From Temnothorax longispinosus (Eukaryota; Arthropoda; Insecta; Hymenoptera; Formicidae): a stretch of 64,000 bases of DNA. The notes beneath the pieces were generated by a model that did not search any database, was not told the origin of the DNA, and saw nothing but the letters and a program-made list of their open reading frames with translations. Each line of letters opens with the position of its first letter. The stretch's first letter is position 1. Location: positions 6,684,238-6,748,237 of the forward strand of contig NC_092368.1 of NCBI RefSeq assembly GCF_030848805.1, given 5' to 3'. Shown here in pieces: positions 1-9,880 of this stretch. The translations under genes were made by a program, and so were the position numbers.

Positions 1-195
1 ATTGTAACGGCCTGCCTTTTGGCTGTTTATATCGAACGCGGACTAGCTCGCCGGACCAGGAGTTCGATGGTAGGCCCAGAGACAGAAGACAGTTTTGATA
101 CGGAACGTGGTTTATTACGGTGGTTCAATTACAACAGACTGTCGCGATACTTACAACGGAGGTGCATGCGGACCATGCGGCTTAACGCGGGCGGT

Positions 196-470
196 TTATA
201 ATCTAGACGACGGTCGCGATAAGTACAAAGTACGGGAACGCATTCGGTGTAAGCGGCGGACGCGGGCGGATTATATTCTATAAGACGGTCGCGATAATTA
301 CAAATGTACGGAAACGCATTCGGTGTAAGCGGCGGACGCGGGTGGATTATATTCTATAAGATTACAAATTACGGGAACGCATTCGGTGTATGCGGCCGAC
401 GCGGGTGGATTATATTCTATAAGATTACAAATTACGGGAACGCATTCGGTGTATGCGGCCGACGCGAATC
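196..470. repeat. short tandem repeat array, 63-76 bp unit
   Basis: The word CATTCGGTGT recurs at 241, 317, 380 and 443, so the spacing is 76, 63 and 63 bases. Each unit carries GCGGnCGACGCGGGnGGATTATATTC and ATAAG-ATTACAAATTACGG-like words with few changes. A degenerate copy precedes the array. Short overlapping ORFs through it differ by frame and look like by-products of the repeat. Confidence 0.85.
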
Positions 471-1223
471 AGGTGGTCCGTACCGGCGCGATGCGGTACG
501 CGTGCGAACGGGCCTTTAAGCCGGCCAATGGCTGGTCGGCCCGCGGCGCGAGATTCGCGGCGCGGGCGCGTGTATTTTATTCGGCGCGGTTTCTTTCTCG
601 CGATATGATCTGGTGTTAATTACGCGGCGTGTTGGGAAAGAAAACGAACGGCCAGGGGCTAGGCTGGTCGATCGGTTGACGAGGAGGTCCGACTGTTCCG
701 GCGGCAAGAACCCTTGTCGAGAGGCCGAGCACGCTCGACCCCTGGTTACCGTGGCAGACGGGGTGTTCTGGGTAGGAAGGCGGTCAGCGCTCGAGAACTC
801 TCGAACGAGGCACAGAACGCTGTACCCCGTTTCGTAAGCTGGCCTAGGAAGCGGAAAGGTACTCGTCTCCGAGGGTAGCGGAGCACAGGCAGCTAGACTC
901 GGATCGGAGTGTGTCTACCTGTCGCGGCGCCGGTATTTTATACTCGCCCGGGTGGTACGCTAGGGAGGGGAGACCGGTTCCCGCGTGAGCCGCGCCGCCG
1001 GCGGAGCGGAGCGGAATCGGCGCGGCGGTAAGCGCGCTCGCGCTCGGAGGCGCTCGGCTCCCCTCGGTTTCTGTCGGAGACCCGGGAAGGTGTCGGTGCG
1101 GCGGAGTGCCGCGCACACGATCGGAGTTAATGTCTTTAAAAATAAGGTGGGCGCACCGCGCCCTTTCCTCGCCCGATGGAGATCGTCGGGCGGCATCCGG
1201 CAGTTCTTCGCCGGGAATGATGC
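471..1223. other. GC-rich stretch without a supportable gene
   Basis: This stretch is much richer in G and C than the DNA that follows. ORFs are open on several frames of both strands, as expected from base composition, and none has a recognisable domain. The composition changes near 1,220-1,270, where the capsid-like reading frame begins, which suggests a rearrangement breakpoint. Confidence 0.5.
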
Positions 1224-2099
1224 ATGTGTGGGGGTGCATCGTTACATCATGATTCTCAACTCATGCGGAATGCTGGCTGGGACGTTACATCGAGCATACC
1301 GGAAGGATATTTCAACTTTTGCGTACCACTCAAGTTGTTGCTGGGCTTTTGCGAGGATTACAAACGCGTCGTTGTTAATGCTCGTCACGAATTAATTTTG
1401 ATACGTGCGCGTAGCGACAACAATTGCATTATAGGAGATCCGGCGACGGAGCCGGAAATCGAACTGTTTAAAGTACAGTGGCGAATGCCTCACGTTACGT
1501 TAAACGAGGTTAATAAACTATCCTTGTTACGGGCCTTGGGGAGCGGGCGATATCTTAGTGTCAGTTTTCGTTCGTGGGATCTGTACGAGTATCCACTCTT
1601 GCAGAGCACGACCAAGCATTCGTGGGCTGTCAAGACTGCGACTCAGTTAGAAAAGCCGCGATACGTTATTTTTGCGCTGCAGACCGGCCGCAAGAACATC
1701 ATGTCTCAAAATGTTAGCGTATTCGATGACTGTAATTTGACCAATGTCAAACTTTATCTAAACTCCGAATTTTATCCGTACGATGACTTGAACTTAGATT
1801 TTACTAAAAATCGATACGGCCTTCTTTTTGATATGTACGCGCGTTTTCGTAAAACTTATTACGGATACGATTCCAGTGATACGCTTTGCAGCTTGTATAC
1901 ATTCCTGATGGAAGGACCTTTTGTTGTCATCGATTGCTCGCGACAAAACGAGTCTGTCAAGAGCGCCACCGTGGATGTGCGAATAGAATTTGACTGTAAA
2001 GAAAATGTACCTGCAAATACTACCGCCTATTGTCTCATCTTGCATGATCGCGTAATCGAATACTGCCCGCTGTCTAATGTAGTGCGCAAACTCATGTAA
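1224..2099 (+). CDS. capsid-like protein of a Polinton/adintovirus-type remnant, probably 5' truncated
   Basis: An uninterrupted 291-codon frame. The first 30 or so residues read like sequence joined on from upstream. From about residue 28 (EGYFNFCVPLKLLLGF) onward the composition is that of a real protein. Visible blocks are a KPRYVIFALQTGRKN stretch near residue 155, LTNVKLYLNSEFYPYDDLN near 185, a short FVVIDCSRQNESVKSATVDV block near 245, and a C-terminal strand-like NTTAYCLILHDRVIEY. The NVxLYLNSExYPYxDLN and LILHDRVIEY pattern resembles the C-terminal half of double-jelly-roll capsid proteins of Polinton-like elements; that is inference, not a search result. It is followed after 84 bases by a second gene on the same strand. 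What I expect to be missing is the N-terminal part. It could instead be an insect multicopy protein of unknown role. Confidence 0.6.
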   Translation: MCGGASLHHDSQLMRNAGWDVTSSIPEGYFNFCVPLKLLLGFCEDYKRVVVNARHELILIRARSDNNCIIGDPATEPEIELFKVQWRMPHVTLNEVNKLSLLRALGSGRYLSVSFRSWDLYEYPLLQSTTKHSWAVKTATQLEKPRYVIFALQTGRKNIMSQNVSVFDDCNLTNVKLYLNSEFYPYDDLNLDFTKNRYGLLFDMYARFRKTYYGYDSSDTLCSLYTFLMEGPFVVIDCSRQNESVKSATVDVRIEFDCKENVPANTTAYCLILHDRVIEYCPLSNVVRKLM

Positions 2100-2183
2100 A
2101 TCGCCATGTTGACAAATAATCCGATATAAGAGCGACATATATAGCGCGATATGGTACAGTACGGATCATTCCTTCGTTGCATC

Positions 2184-2717
2184 ATGATCGTGCCAACGTT
2201 TGTCGATCTGCAAGGATTCATCGTCGGGATGAAATTTGTCGTAAAGGAGGCAGCGGTGCTGAGAAACGGGACCGTTCTGGAGCATTACATCTTTACGCGC
2301 CCCATGCCGTGGAGTCTTCTCACAAAATCTGACAAGTCATGTGCTTCCTGGCTGATTGCAAATCACCATGGATTACCATGGGATGAGGGAAACGTGCCGT
2401 ACGGTATGGTAAAACGCCTAATTACATCAGCCGTGCTTGGTACAGAAGAGGATGACGAGATACCGACTCTCGTGTACGTCAAGGGATGCCAGAAACAGGA
2501 ATGGCTGGTGGATCTACTTGAGAATTATGCGACAGAAAAGCTGATCATCGAGACTTTGGATGCGGATTACGAAGATGTCAAATCTTTAAATAATCTAGAT
2601 GTTACTAACACTATGCGATGTGGAAAACATGTTAAGAATTGCGCATTACAAAATGTATTAAAATTATTTAACTGGTGGTCGCGACACCAGAAGAATTGGG
2701 ATCTTTTAAAAAAATAA
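2184..2717 (+). CDS. conserved unknown protein next to the capsid-like gene
   Basis: The frame is open from 2,151. I prefer the ATG at 2,184 because the protein from there (MIVPTFVDLQGFIVG...) reads as a natural N-terminus, giving 177 residues. Visible blocks are FTRPMPWSLLTKSDKSC, LIANHHGLPWDEG with PYGMVKRLI, a LVYVKG beta-strand, IIETLDADYEDVKSLNNLD, and a basic C-terminus with cysteines and histidine (MRCGKHVKNCALQ). I do not recognise an enzyme motif. The gene follows the capsid-like frame on the same strand, with a TATATA word at 2,134 and a poly(A) signal overlapping the stop (AATAAA about 2,712). The frame has no breaks. Compact same-strand spacing suggests it belongs to the same element. 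Confidence 0.6.
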   Translation: MIVPTFVDLQGFIVGMKFVVKEAAVLRNGTVLEHYIFTRPMPWSLLTKSDKSCASWLIANHHGLPWDEGNVPYGMVKRLITSAVLGTEEDDEIPTLVYVKGCQKQEWLVDLLENYATEKLIIETLDADYEDVKSLNNLDVTNTMRCGKHVKNCALQNVLKLFNWWSRHQKNWDLLKK

Positions 2718-3220
2718 ATTATATATAATTTTATAATGCTTTATTTTCTTTTCCCCATTCCCATTAGTTGTTAGTAGTTTCCCTCTCCTAATTCCCCCCC
2801 CCCCACCACATCATAATTTTTAAGGTAGGGTGTTGTCGTGTATAATTGGTTCATTTTCCACTTCATAGTCATTGGTATGATTTTTTATAACTTCTATGTA
2901 AGCAGCGCTGACACTGGTGCTTGAAAATGTCAAAGAAAGGGGAATTATCCCTTCCCTTATAATTTTTTATCTGCGCGCGCCGTCCAATTTTTCTAAAACG
3001 TTGCAAACGGAGTTAACGTTTTAACTAGTGTTACTAAGTCAAAATCAATCGAGTCTTATCGTTTGAAGCGACAACTTCAACAGTGAAAACAGTATACCTC
3101 TTGCGGAGTAATAAGAACAATGGCTGGTCGCAGTGAAGACGTAAATAATTCTGAAAAGTGGATGTTCACTCGTGATATTCCGATAAGGGACTTCGCGGCT
3201 TTGAGGGAAGCAACACAAGT
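2718..3220 (+). other. intergenic DNA with a short leader ORF (3,120-3,223)
   Basis: No full-length gene. A 34-codon ORF starts at ATG 3,120 and ends at TGA 3,222-3,224. It overlaps the next gene's ATG (3,221) in another frame. Its end (FAALREATQV) is protein-like. It may be an upstream ORF, or the former N-terminus of the following gene now out of frame. Confidence 0.4.
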
Positions 3221-3976
3221 ATGAATTATTACGTACCGTATCCTCGTGAAAAATCGGAACCTCGTTATACGCCTAAACCTCGTGAAGTTTCATCGGACGA
3301 GCGCAAAACGTAAGTATTACTTTGGATAAATTTTTTAAAATTTATTTTTTATAATTTTATTAATTTATCTACTTTATTTTTCCACAGTTTTAATAAATCG
3401 GAACCTCGTTATACGCCTCGTATCTTGGGCAGACGATTTGCCCTGACAGTCACGGCTTACAAATATTTGGATATCGGAATCAGTGTGGGATCTACATCCT
3501 TTGTGGAATTGATTCTTGGCGACAATCGGGGAAATCAGATCGTGCTTCCGTGGACAACGTGGACAACGATCATCGAAAGACGCATGGATATCGAACAACT
3601 CATGCAGTCGACTGTCGGTTCATCGCTGTGTATTCAAGATCATCTAATTATAGAACTTGTTAAAATGCGTGACGCTAATATTGTAAAAGTTACGCTGCGT
3701 GATCCTGCGACATCCTTATACATGATACCAACAACTGTATTATTTTTGTTTGAAATCGAACAATGTGTTGAACATGTATATTTCAATTTATGTCAAGATA
3801 TACAGCATGTTAATACTAAGTATAAAAATTTTGTAACAATCTTGCGACAAAATCGTATCACGGATAAATGTCAGGCGAGAAAAGTATTGAGTGAGGTGTC
3901 CGATGGAAGTTCGCTCATAGATTGCGAACTATTAGCTTACGGCTTAGATAACATTGTATATGAAGCAAAAATGTAA
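3221..3976 (+). CDS. spliced conserved unknown protein of the virus-like cluster (exons 3,221-3,309 and 3,388-3,976)
   Basis: Exon 1 runs from ATG 3,221 to a strong donor (AAAAC|GTAAGT). The intron is 78 bases with a TTTTTCCACAG acceptor, and exon 2 continues in the same frame to TAA at 3,976. The join is in phase: 29 codons plus two bases, completed by the first base of exon 2. The motif SEPRYTP occurs once in each exon, so the intron separates two copies of a small repeat. The body has two similar beta-rich blocks: FVELILGDNRGNQIVLPW followed by TTIIERRMDIEQLMQS, then LIIELVKM...IVKVTL followed by a helix. This loosely recalls PC4-like single-strand-binding folds, which is speculative. A poly(A) signal follows at about 3,983. 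Confidence 0.6.
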
Positions 3977-4478
3977 ATAACGAATAAAAATTGAATATTG
4001 GCATAAATAGTGGCAAAATTATTTTTTAATCTCTCTTCCGTTTTCATCTAACATTAGCCTCCTCTATGTTTAAATTATATATATGTTGCGGTAAAATGTC
4101 CTTTTTAATTATATAAACGGTTCATTTCAAATTTAAAGAATTAATAAAATTATTAAAAGATAGATAAAAACTTTTATCTAAAATAGAATATAATCTCATC
4201 ACGGCACGTATGAACTTGTCCGTTCCTGTCTTCCACCCCCATTTCCCCACTATGGGGACTCTATAGTTTAAGTCACGTAAAATATGGTTTTTTGTTAATT
4301 TTTTTTTGTTGAACGTAGACCTAGGAAAAAAAAAAAGGTCTTCGACGCCATCTCTTCCTGCGTGCAACTCCATAGTTTAAGTCATGTAAATTTCTTTTAA
4401 ATTAAATGATTATATTAATTAAATTAGGTTATAAATAATTAAATTATGTTATAAATAATTAAATTAGGTTATAAAAAA
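3977..4478. other. AT-rich DNA with a short tandem repeat near its end
   Basis: No gene is supported. From about 4,395 to 4,475 a roughly 20 bp unit (AATTAAATTAGGTTATAAAT) occurs about three times. A poly-T/poly-A rich tract lies at 4,300-4,340. Confidence 0.5.
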
Positions 4479-4671
4479 GGCTACGCCGGTTCTGGATCAA
4501 GGCCTGGTGCTCGCGCGGGGTGCGGGGCGAGGGGATCTCGGCGGCGCGGGGATCTCGGTGTGGAGAGGGGATGACGTCATCGGTGTTGCCGCCGAGATCC
4601 TCGCGCCGCCGAGATCCCCTCGCCCCGCACCCCGCGCGAGCACCAGGCCTTGATCCAGAACCGGCGTAGCC
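4479..4671. repeat. 193 bp near-perfect GC-rich palindrome
   Basis: The left arm begins GGCTACGCCGGTTCTGGATC and the right arm ends with its reverse complement at 4,671. About 80 bases pair with a single mismatch that I can see (GGGGATC versus GAGGATC). The short spacer holds TGACGTCA, itself a perfect palindrome and a CRE/ATF-type site. The surroundings are very AT-rich, so the element stands out in composition. It is most likely a fold-back or MITE-type insertion; I could not see a convincing target-site duplication. Confidence 0.85.
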
Positions 4672-5029
4672 TATCTACTCGAACAATTTTCGCAAAGTTT
4701 TTTGTGATTGTTTTATTATTTTTCTTAATTTATATTTTTTTATATACAATATAAATTTTATTTTTAAAAGCTGGATTAAATTACAATTAATAAAAAATTA
4801 ACTTTAAGAAGGAAACGGGCGCCCACAAAAGTTGGCAACACTGGACGAGTCAGATTTCCCGCGACGCGCGTCAGCAGACATCAGTCAGTCAGTCATGTCA
4901 GTCATTACGGGATTTTCCCTGTTTAGATGAATGAGAACAATCTATACGCGTTTATTTCAATCTGTACACGCGATTCATAACGTTCAAACGTTGTAAATCT
5001 TGTGATTATTTGTTCGTTAATAAGTTTAA

Positions 5030-5588
5030 CCCTTCGCCCGCATAGGTTTTTTTTAGCACTTTTACGCCGCATACGTAAGTCGTTTTCGTCCTGACGTTTT
5101 TTTTAAGTGTTAAAGTGTTACAAAAAATCTTAAAAAATTCATGGAGGTAATTCAAACCTTCAATTTGAAGTATTAATCATAAAATTATAAATAATTTAAT
5201 TTTTTCACATAATTTGTATTTTTAAAAATGGAGCAACTACAACTACAACTGGTAAAATCATTTTTTACTCAAAAAATCATAACTTTAAGACAAATAAAGA
5301 TATCAAAATGAATAAAAAAGGAAATTGAAGGGGAAAAGCGTACCTTTCATAAAAAAAATATTGCATGCAATTATTTTGAAATGAAGTGCTTAAGTGCTCG
5401 CCGCAAACCTCCTGTGACGGCCGGAGGGAGACTGGCGCCATGGCGCCTTGAAACTCGGTAGGCGGGTTCTCGGGGAGCATAACTTTTTTTACGGATGCGC
5501 AGTGGCGCCCTTTCTACCCGTTTTCAAAAGTTACAACTACATTTGATTTTCGCCCGGACGAAAACGACCCACCTATGCGGGCGAAGGG
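5030..5588. mobile_element. piggyBac-like MITE with TTAA target-site duplication
   Basis: TTAA lies at 5,026-5,029 and 5,589-5,592. The element begins CCCTTCGCCCGCATAGG and ends with the reverse complement. The inner GTCGTTTTCGTCC word is also inverted (about 5,082 and 5,556). CCCTT termini with TTAA duplication are the hallmark of piggyBac elements. The 559 bp interior has no transposase, so this is a non-autonomous copy. Confidence 0.85.
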
Positions 5589-5592
5589 TTAA

Positions 5593-6426
5593 TTGTGATT
5601 TGTGAAAAAAATGAGTGAAAGAAAAAGAGATTACCCCAGTGGAGCTATGAAAAAAAAATAAACAGAAAAAGGAGGAAGTTATAAAGAAATACAGTCGGGT
5701 AGAAGGGCCCCCCGACAAATTTTGATACAAGGCCCGTCTAGGGCAAGCTACGCCACTGGAAACTGCGGTACTGAGCTAAGCGTGCTTGCGAAAAAGGTGA
5801 GGTTAAAAGTAAGTACGAAAGCTTCTTGAGCTGTAGTTCATTTACCGCGGGTACTGACGAGTACGGTGGCCCAACGGGGCGAGGTTATAGTTTGCCAACG
5901 GGGCAAAGATGGAGACCCAACGGGCCCATAGTAAAGCGCGATAAACTAGAGACTGTTTCTCCCTTTTCATTTTCAGCATAAACCACGGCGTATTGAACGA
6001 GAGAACTGAACAGCAAACAAAATAAGATTATTAATCTCGGTTATCGTTGGAAACTTATCAAAAGGAGTAAGTCTTTTATTTCTTATTCTTATAATTTCTT
6101 AGTATAAATTGATTGTTAAAACACGATTCAAATATTTGGATATTTAATTTCAGAAGAACATTGATAAGGGACAACATGATGATCCTCTTATTTTTCCAAA
6201 TTCTTCGTTAATACAGATATGGCCTGTAAGTTTGGTTAGTGCATTTAAAAGTTATATATTAATACTTGCTAACACACAAAAAAATCTTTTTTTAGGAAGG
6301 AACAAACATAGAGGCACAAGCTCGTAAGCTGAGGAATGTTTAATTTTTAATTGACTTCATTCTGTAAACATTTTGTACGTAACAATTACATTGTTGAATA
6401 AAAAATTATAACATGTATTAAGGTTA
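5593..6426. other. no gene seen
   Basis: Mixed sequence with G-rich fragments around 5,690-5,900 and AT-rich sequence after 6,060. I see no domain-bearing frame, repeat or RNA. Confidence 0.4.
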
Positions 6427-7660
6427 TTACTTTTTGTTACTGTTTACTGGGACATTTACTGATTTAAGGACGTTCACCGGCAAAATCGTTTTCTTAGAAA
6501 TTTTTTTAAACTTTCAGTATATTTTTAATTAAACGCGTTTTATACGTAGGCGTTTTATTCAATGCCCCTTGCGGTACTAAAATTCGAGATATTCAGCTTC
6601 AAAGTTCCGATTATTATTTTGAACTTTCAGTATATTTTTAATTAAACGCGTTTTATACGTAGGCGTTTTATTCAATGCCCCTTGCGGTACTAAAATTCGA
6701 GATATTCAGCTTCAAAGTTCCGATTTTTAACACGGGATCCCTATTTTGAGCTCTCTCGACACGGACATTTTAATGAATAATAAGTACAGTTTTCTTAGAA
6801 TTTTTTTTAAAAAATAGTATAAGATGCCTCATATTATTAGTAACGTGTGACAATAAAGTTCGATATAGCAAGCGGTATTTATTTTTGAGAAATAGTCGTC
6901 TAAAGAACACTATCGGACATAATTTTCGTCTGCTCGGAGGCAGGAAGAGGGAGAGATCACTGCGAGACTTGGCAACGTTGCTACCGCTGCGACATATAGG
7001 TTAAGTAGAGAACGTCAAGATCTTATGGGGAACGTTATTTAAATCAAGTTATTTAATCTTTTTTCTTTATGATTCATTATTATTTACTTTTAGAATGCTC
7101 AATAAACAAGTAGAACGTACTCATTTATGATTGGTATTGGAGAAATGGAAACGGAACAAAAATTTGCCAGATCGAGTAAAGCTGCGCGGCTAGACGAGTT
7201 TCAGACTTTTGCGCACGGAAGTAGTTGTCAACCATATTATTACTCCGTGTGTCTGAGTTGAGCACAACTGCCACCGGAGAACGTCCTTAATCAGCTTGCA
7301 TTACTGATTTTGCTGTTCAAAGTCACTGTTTCCAGTAGTCCAATATTACTGAGTAAAACAGTCAATATTACTGATTTAATCAGTTCACATTACTGATTTT
7401 GCTGCTCAAAGTCACTGTTTTAGTAGTATAATATTACTGATTGAAATAGTCAATATTACTGATTTAATCAGCTCACATTACTGATTTTGCTGTTTTAAGT
7501 CACTGTTTCTAGTAGTCCAATATTACTGATTGAAACAGTCAATAAATAACTAATTCTTTCAGTGAAATGTCACTGATTCTTAGTGGTATACTTATAACTG
7601 CTTCAATCAGTGACTATTTACTGTTTCTCAGTAAAAATACACTGATTCTCTTTTAGAGAG
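6427..7660. repeat. ACTGATT-rich tandem repeat, interrupted by a MITE
   Basis: Units of about 89 bases containing TTACTGATTTTGCTG, AAGTCACTGTTT and AGTAGT(C/A)AATATTACTGA repeat at about 7,299, 7,386 and 7,475. The array ends CACTGATTCTCTTTTAGAGA. A related end is found near 21,590-21,635. The left fragment (6,427-6,467) is separated from the rest by a later insertion. Confidence 0.75.
6468..7286. mobile_element. TTAA-type MITE nested in the ACTGATT repeat
   Basis: TTAA flanks both sides (6,464-6,467; 7,287-7,290). The ends are inverted: GGACGTTCACCGG on the left and CCGGAGAACGTCC on the right. Removing the element and one TTAA restores TTACTGATTTAATCAGC, which is the sequence seen intact at 7,374-7,390. 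It holds a 113 bp tandem duplication (6,509-6,621 and 6,622-6,734). There is no transposase frame. TTAA suggests the piggyBac superfamily, though the termini differ from the 5,030 element. Confidence 0.8.
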
Positions 7661-7674
7661 TTGATTGCGCATAA

Positions 7675-8040
7675 AGTTGGGTCTAGTCAATCAAATTTAA
7701 ATGAATTATATATAAAATAGGGGTAGAAGAAACCAACAAAGAGATTGGTTTTTGAGTTTTTTCTGCCAATATGTTCAGAGTGTTCTAAAATGTCGAAATA
7801 TCGCATTAAAATCGCATGTCTGTATGTGTATATGTGCAGATTTAATGTCCGTGATTGCTCTAACTTCCGCAAATATTGAGATATCGGGCTGTTTTTTTTA
7901 ATCGAGAGTCTCGTTCAAGGAAGGTTGGTATTGAATTTGGCGATGATCGGTAAAAAAGTTCTTTTTTAAAAAAATTTTAAATTTTTTTAGAAATGTCCGT
8001 GGTTGCTCTAATTTCCGCAAATATTGAGATATCGATCTAT
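7675..8040. repeat. dispersed repeat, also present in reverse near 61,560-61,790
   Basis: The block GGGTCTAGTCAATCAAATTT, then TAGGGGTAGAAGAAACC and a TAATGTCCGTGATTGCTC-type word matches, in reverse complement, the sequence at 61,590-61,780. The CTAATTTCCGCAAATATTGA end is tandemly present twice here (about 7,857 and 8,008). It has no coding content. Its class is unknown. Confidence 0.7.
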
Positions 8041-8054
8041 TTTAAATTTTATTT

Positions 8055-8795
8055 GCCGTTTGCCGTACGCGTCGTAAACAGCAACAAATACATATATTTA
8101 GCACACGATTTCGACATCGTTCATACTCTGAGAACGTTTACGTTGGAAACTTAGAACTTTTACGATTCATTTTTTCTAAGTCAGGTGTCGAGATGCCAGG
8201 TACTAGAAAATGGCTATATTCTGGGTTGACGTTACACGTATATTACTTGTCAGTATTATGTCGACCTACGTGGCTGAAAATTATAAAATATATTTCATCG
8301 TAAAACGTTTAAATCAGTAAAACTTAAATAGTAAGAGTCACATTTTTATATCAAGTGGTCTGAGTACCAAGTCGTAAAAAACGGTTATATTTTTGAATAC
8401 GTTTGCCGTATGCGTCTTAAACAGCTACAAATACATATATTTAGCACACGATTTCGACATCGTTCATATTCTGAAAACACTTAAGTTGAAAAACTAGAAT
8501 TTCTACGAATCACTTTTTGTACATCAGGTGTCGAGATGCCAGGTACTAGAAAATGGCTATATTCTGGGTTGGTGTTGCACGTATATTACTTGTCAGCACT
8601 ACGTCGATCTACGTGGCCGAAAATTATAAAATATATTTCATCGTGGAACGTTTAAATCGGTAAAATTTAAACCGTAAGAGCTACATTTTCATATCAAATA
8701 GTCTGGGTACCAAATCGTGGAAGACAGTTATACCAAATCGTGGAAGACGGTTTTCGGATAACGTTGCCGTAATATTTGTAAACAGCAACACGTAC
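8055..8795. repeat. tandem repeat, about 339 bp unit, 2.2 copies
   Basis: ATACATATATTTAGCACACG occurs at about 8,088 and 8,427. The following 300 bases, including AGGTGTCGAGATGCCAGGTA, repeat with modest divergence. A partial third copy starts near 8,760. A 20 bp internal duplication (TACCAAATCGTGGAAGAC) is visible at 8,708-8,750. Confidence 0.8.
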
Positions 8796-9125
8796 ATCGA
8801 TTCAGATTTTTTAATAAAATTATTTTTATATATTCGTCTTTTTGAACAAAAAGATAAAAATAACGAAGTTGTGTTAAGTGTTACAAAAATAAAAAAATAT
8901 CATTAGATAGGGAAAAATTTTGACGTACGTAAGATATGTGTATTTATATCCACGTATTCCTTTTCATTTATTTTTCCAAGATCAAATATTATATAACGTG
9001 ATGCAAGAAAGTACGATATAAATATGTACGGAGTAAAAAGGGTAAAAAATTTTGATTATGATATGAATATTTTGATTTTTTTATGTATGTTATTTTATTT
9101 AAAATGTAATAATGTTCGTATTGTA
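8796..9125. other. AT-rich DNA, nothing identified
   Basis: No frame, repeat or RNA could be supported in this AT-rich stretch. Confidence 0.4.
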
Positions 9126-9145
9126 AGCGCAGAGAAAAATTAACG

Positions 9146-9218
9146 GAGCTACCGGGACTTGAACTCGGGATCCTTCGCTCACAAGCCTAGCACTTAGGCT
9201 GCTACCCCACGACTGCTC
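9146..9218 (-). other. tRNA-like sequence, probably a tRNA-derived SINE or pseudogene
   Basis: Read on the minus strand this is 73 bases from GAGCAGT to GGTAGCTC. The acceptor ends pair with one mismatch. A perfect five-pair stem AGCCT/AGGCT encloses the seven-base loop AAGTGCT, giving GTG in the anticodon position (His). There is a TTCAAGT T-loop with a GAGTTCAAGTC box B. The D arm is collapsed (too few bases before the anticodon stem) and position 33 is not U, so a working tRNA is unlikely. GAGAAATTAGCG / CGTTAATTTTTCTC flank it as inverted repeats. Confidence 0.55.
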
Positions 9219-9448
9219 CACTACTACGCTAATTTCTCCGATCCCTCATCAATACTGGCCCTACGGCCCCAAATCTCCTACAGTATGTACTAAAATTTAT
9301 TTCAACAAAGCATCGCGTTCACCCTACGTTTTTTTAGCTTATCCATCTATTTTTGATTACAATCTGCACGTGAGTACTAAAAATGCACTTCCCTGGTAAC
9401 CATCTCCGATAGAAAACAATAAAAAAATTTCTTATTGTTTTTAATACG

Positions 9449-9880
9449 GTTAGTGAATCGTTTATTTACGGTACTCTATCAGAAACTCACGTTACAAAAT
9501 ACTTGGGATTCTATCGCAAATGTCTTATCAGCTATACATCAGTTTCTATTGTTTTTAATATGGTTAGTGAATCGTTTATTTACGGTATTCTATCAGAAAC
9601 TCACGTTACAAAATACTTGGAATCTTATCGTAAATGTCTTCTCAGCTGCACATCAGTTTCTATCGTTTTTAATATGGTTAGTGAATCGTTTATTTACGGT
9701 ACTCTATCAGAAACTCACGTTACAAAATACTTGGAATCCTATCGTAAATATCTTATCAGCTATATATCAGTTTCTATCGTTTTTAATATAATTAGTGAAT
9801 CGTTTATTTACGGTATTCTATCAGAAACTCACGTTGCAAAATACTTGGGAGGTGCTTTTCAGGTGCTTCAAATTTAGTAC
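9449..9880. repeat. tandem repeat, exact 114 bp unit, about four copies
   Basis: TAGTGAATCGTTTATTTACGG starts at 9,451, 9,565, 9,679 and 9,793, exactly 114 bases apart each time. Because 114 is divisible by three, two plus-strand frames stay open (118 and 124 codons). I read this as a by-product of the array and not as two genes. Confidence 0.85.

Noticed and set aside
844..1395. Overlapping ORFs of 131 and 136 codons on opposite strands
   Set aside because: They lie in GC-rich DNA where many frames are open and neither shows domain-like composition.
9146..9218. A functional tRNA-His gene
   Set aside because: The D arm is too short, there is no U before the anticodon, and acceptor and T stems have mismatches.
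9435..9877. Two plus-strand ORFs of 118 and 124 codons
   Set aside because: Both are created by an exact 114 bp tandem repeat whose length is a multiple of three; neither looks like a protein on its own.
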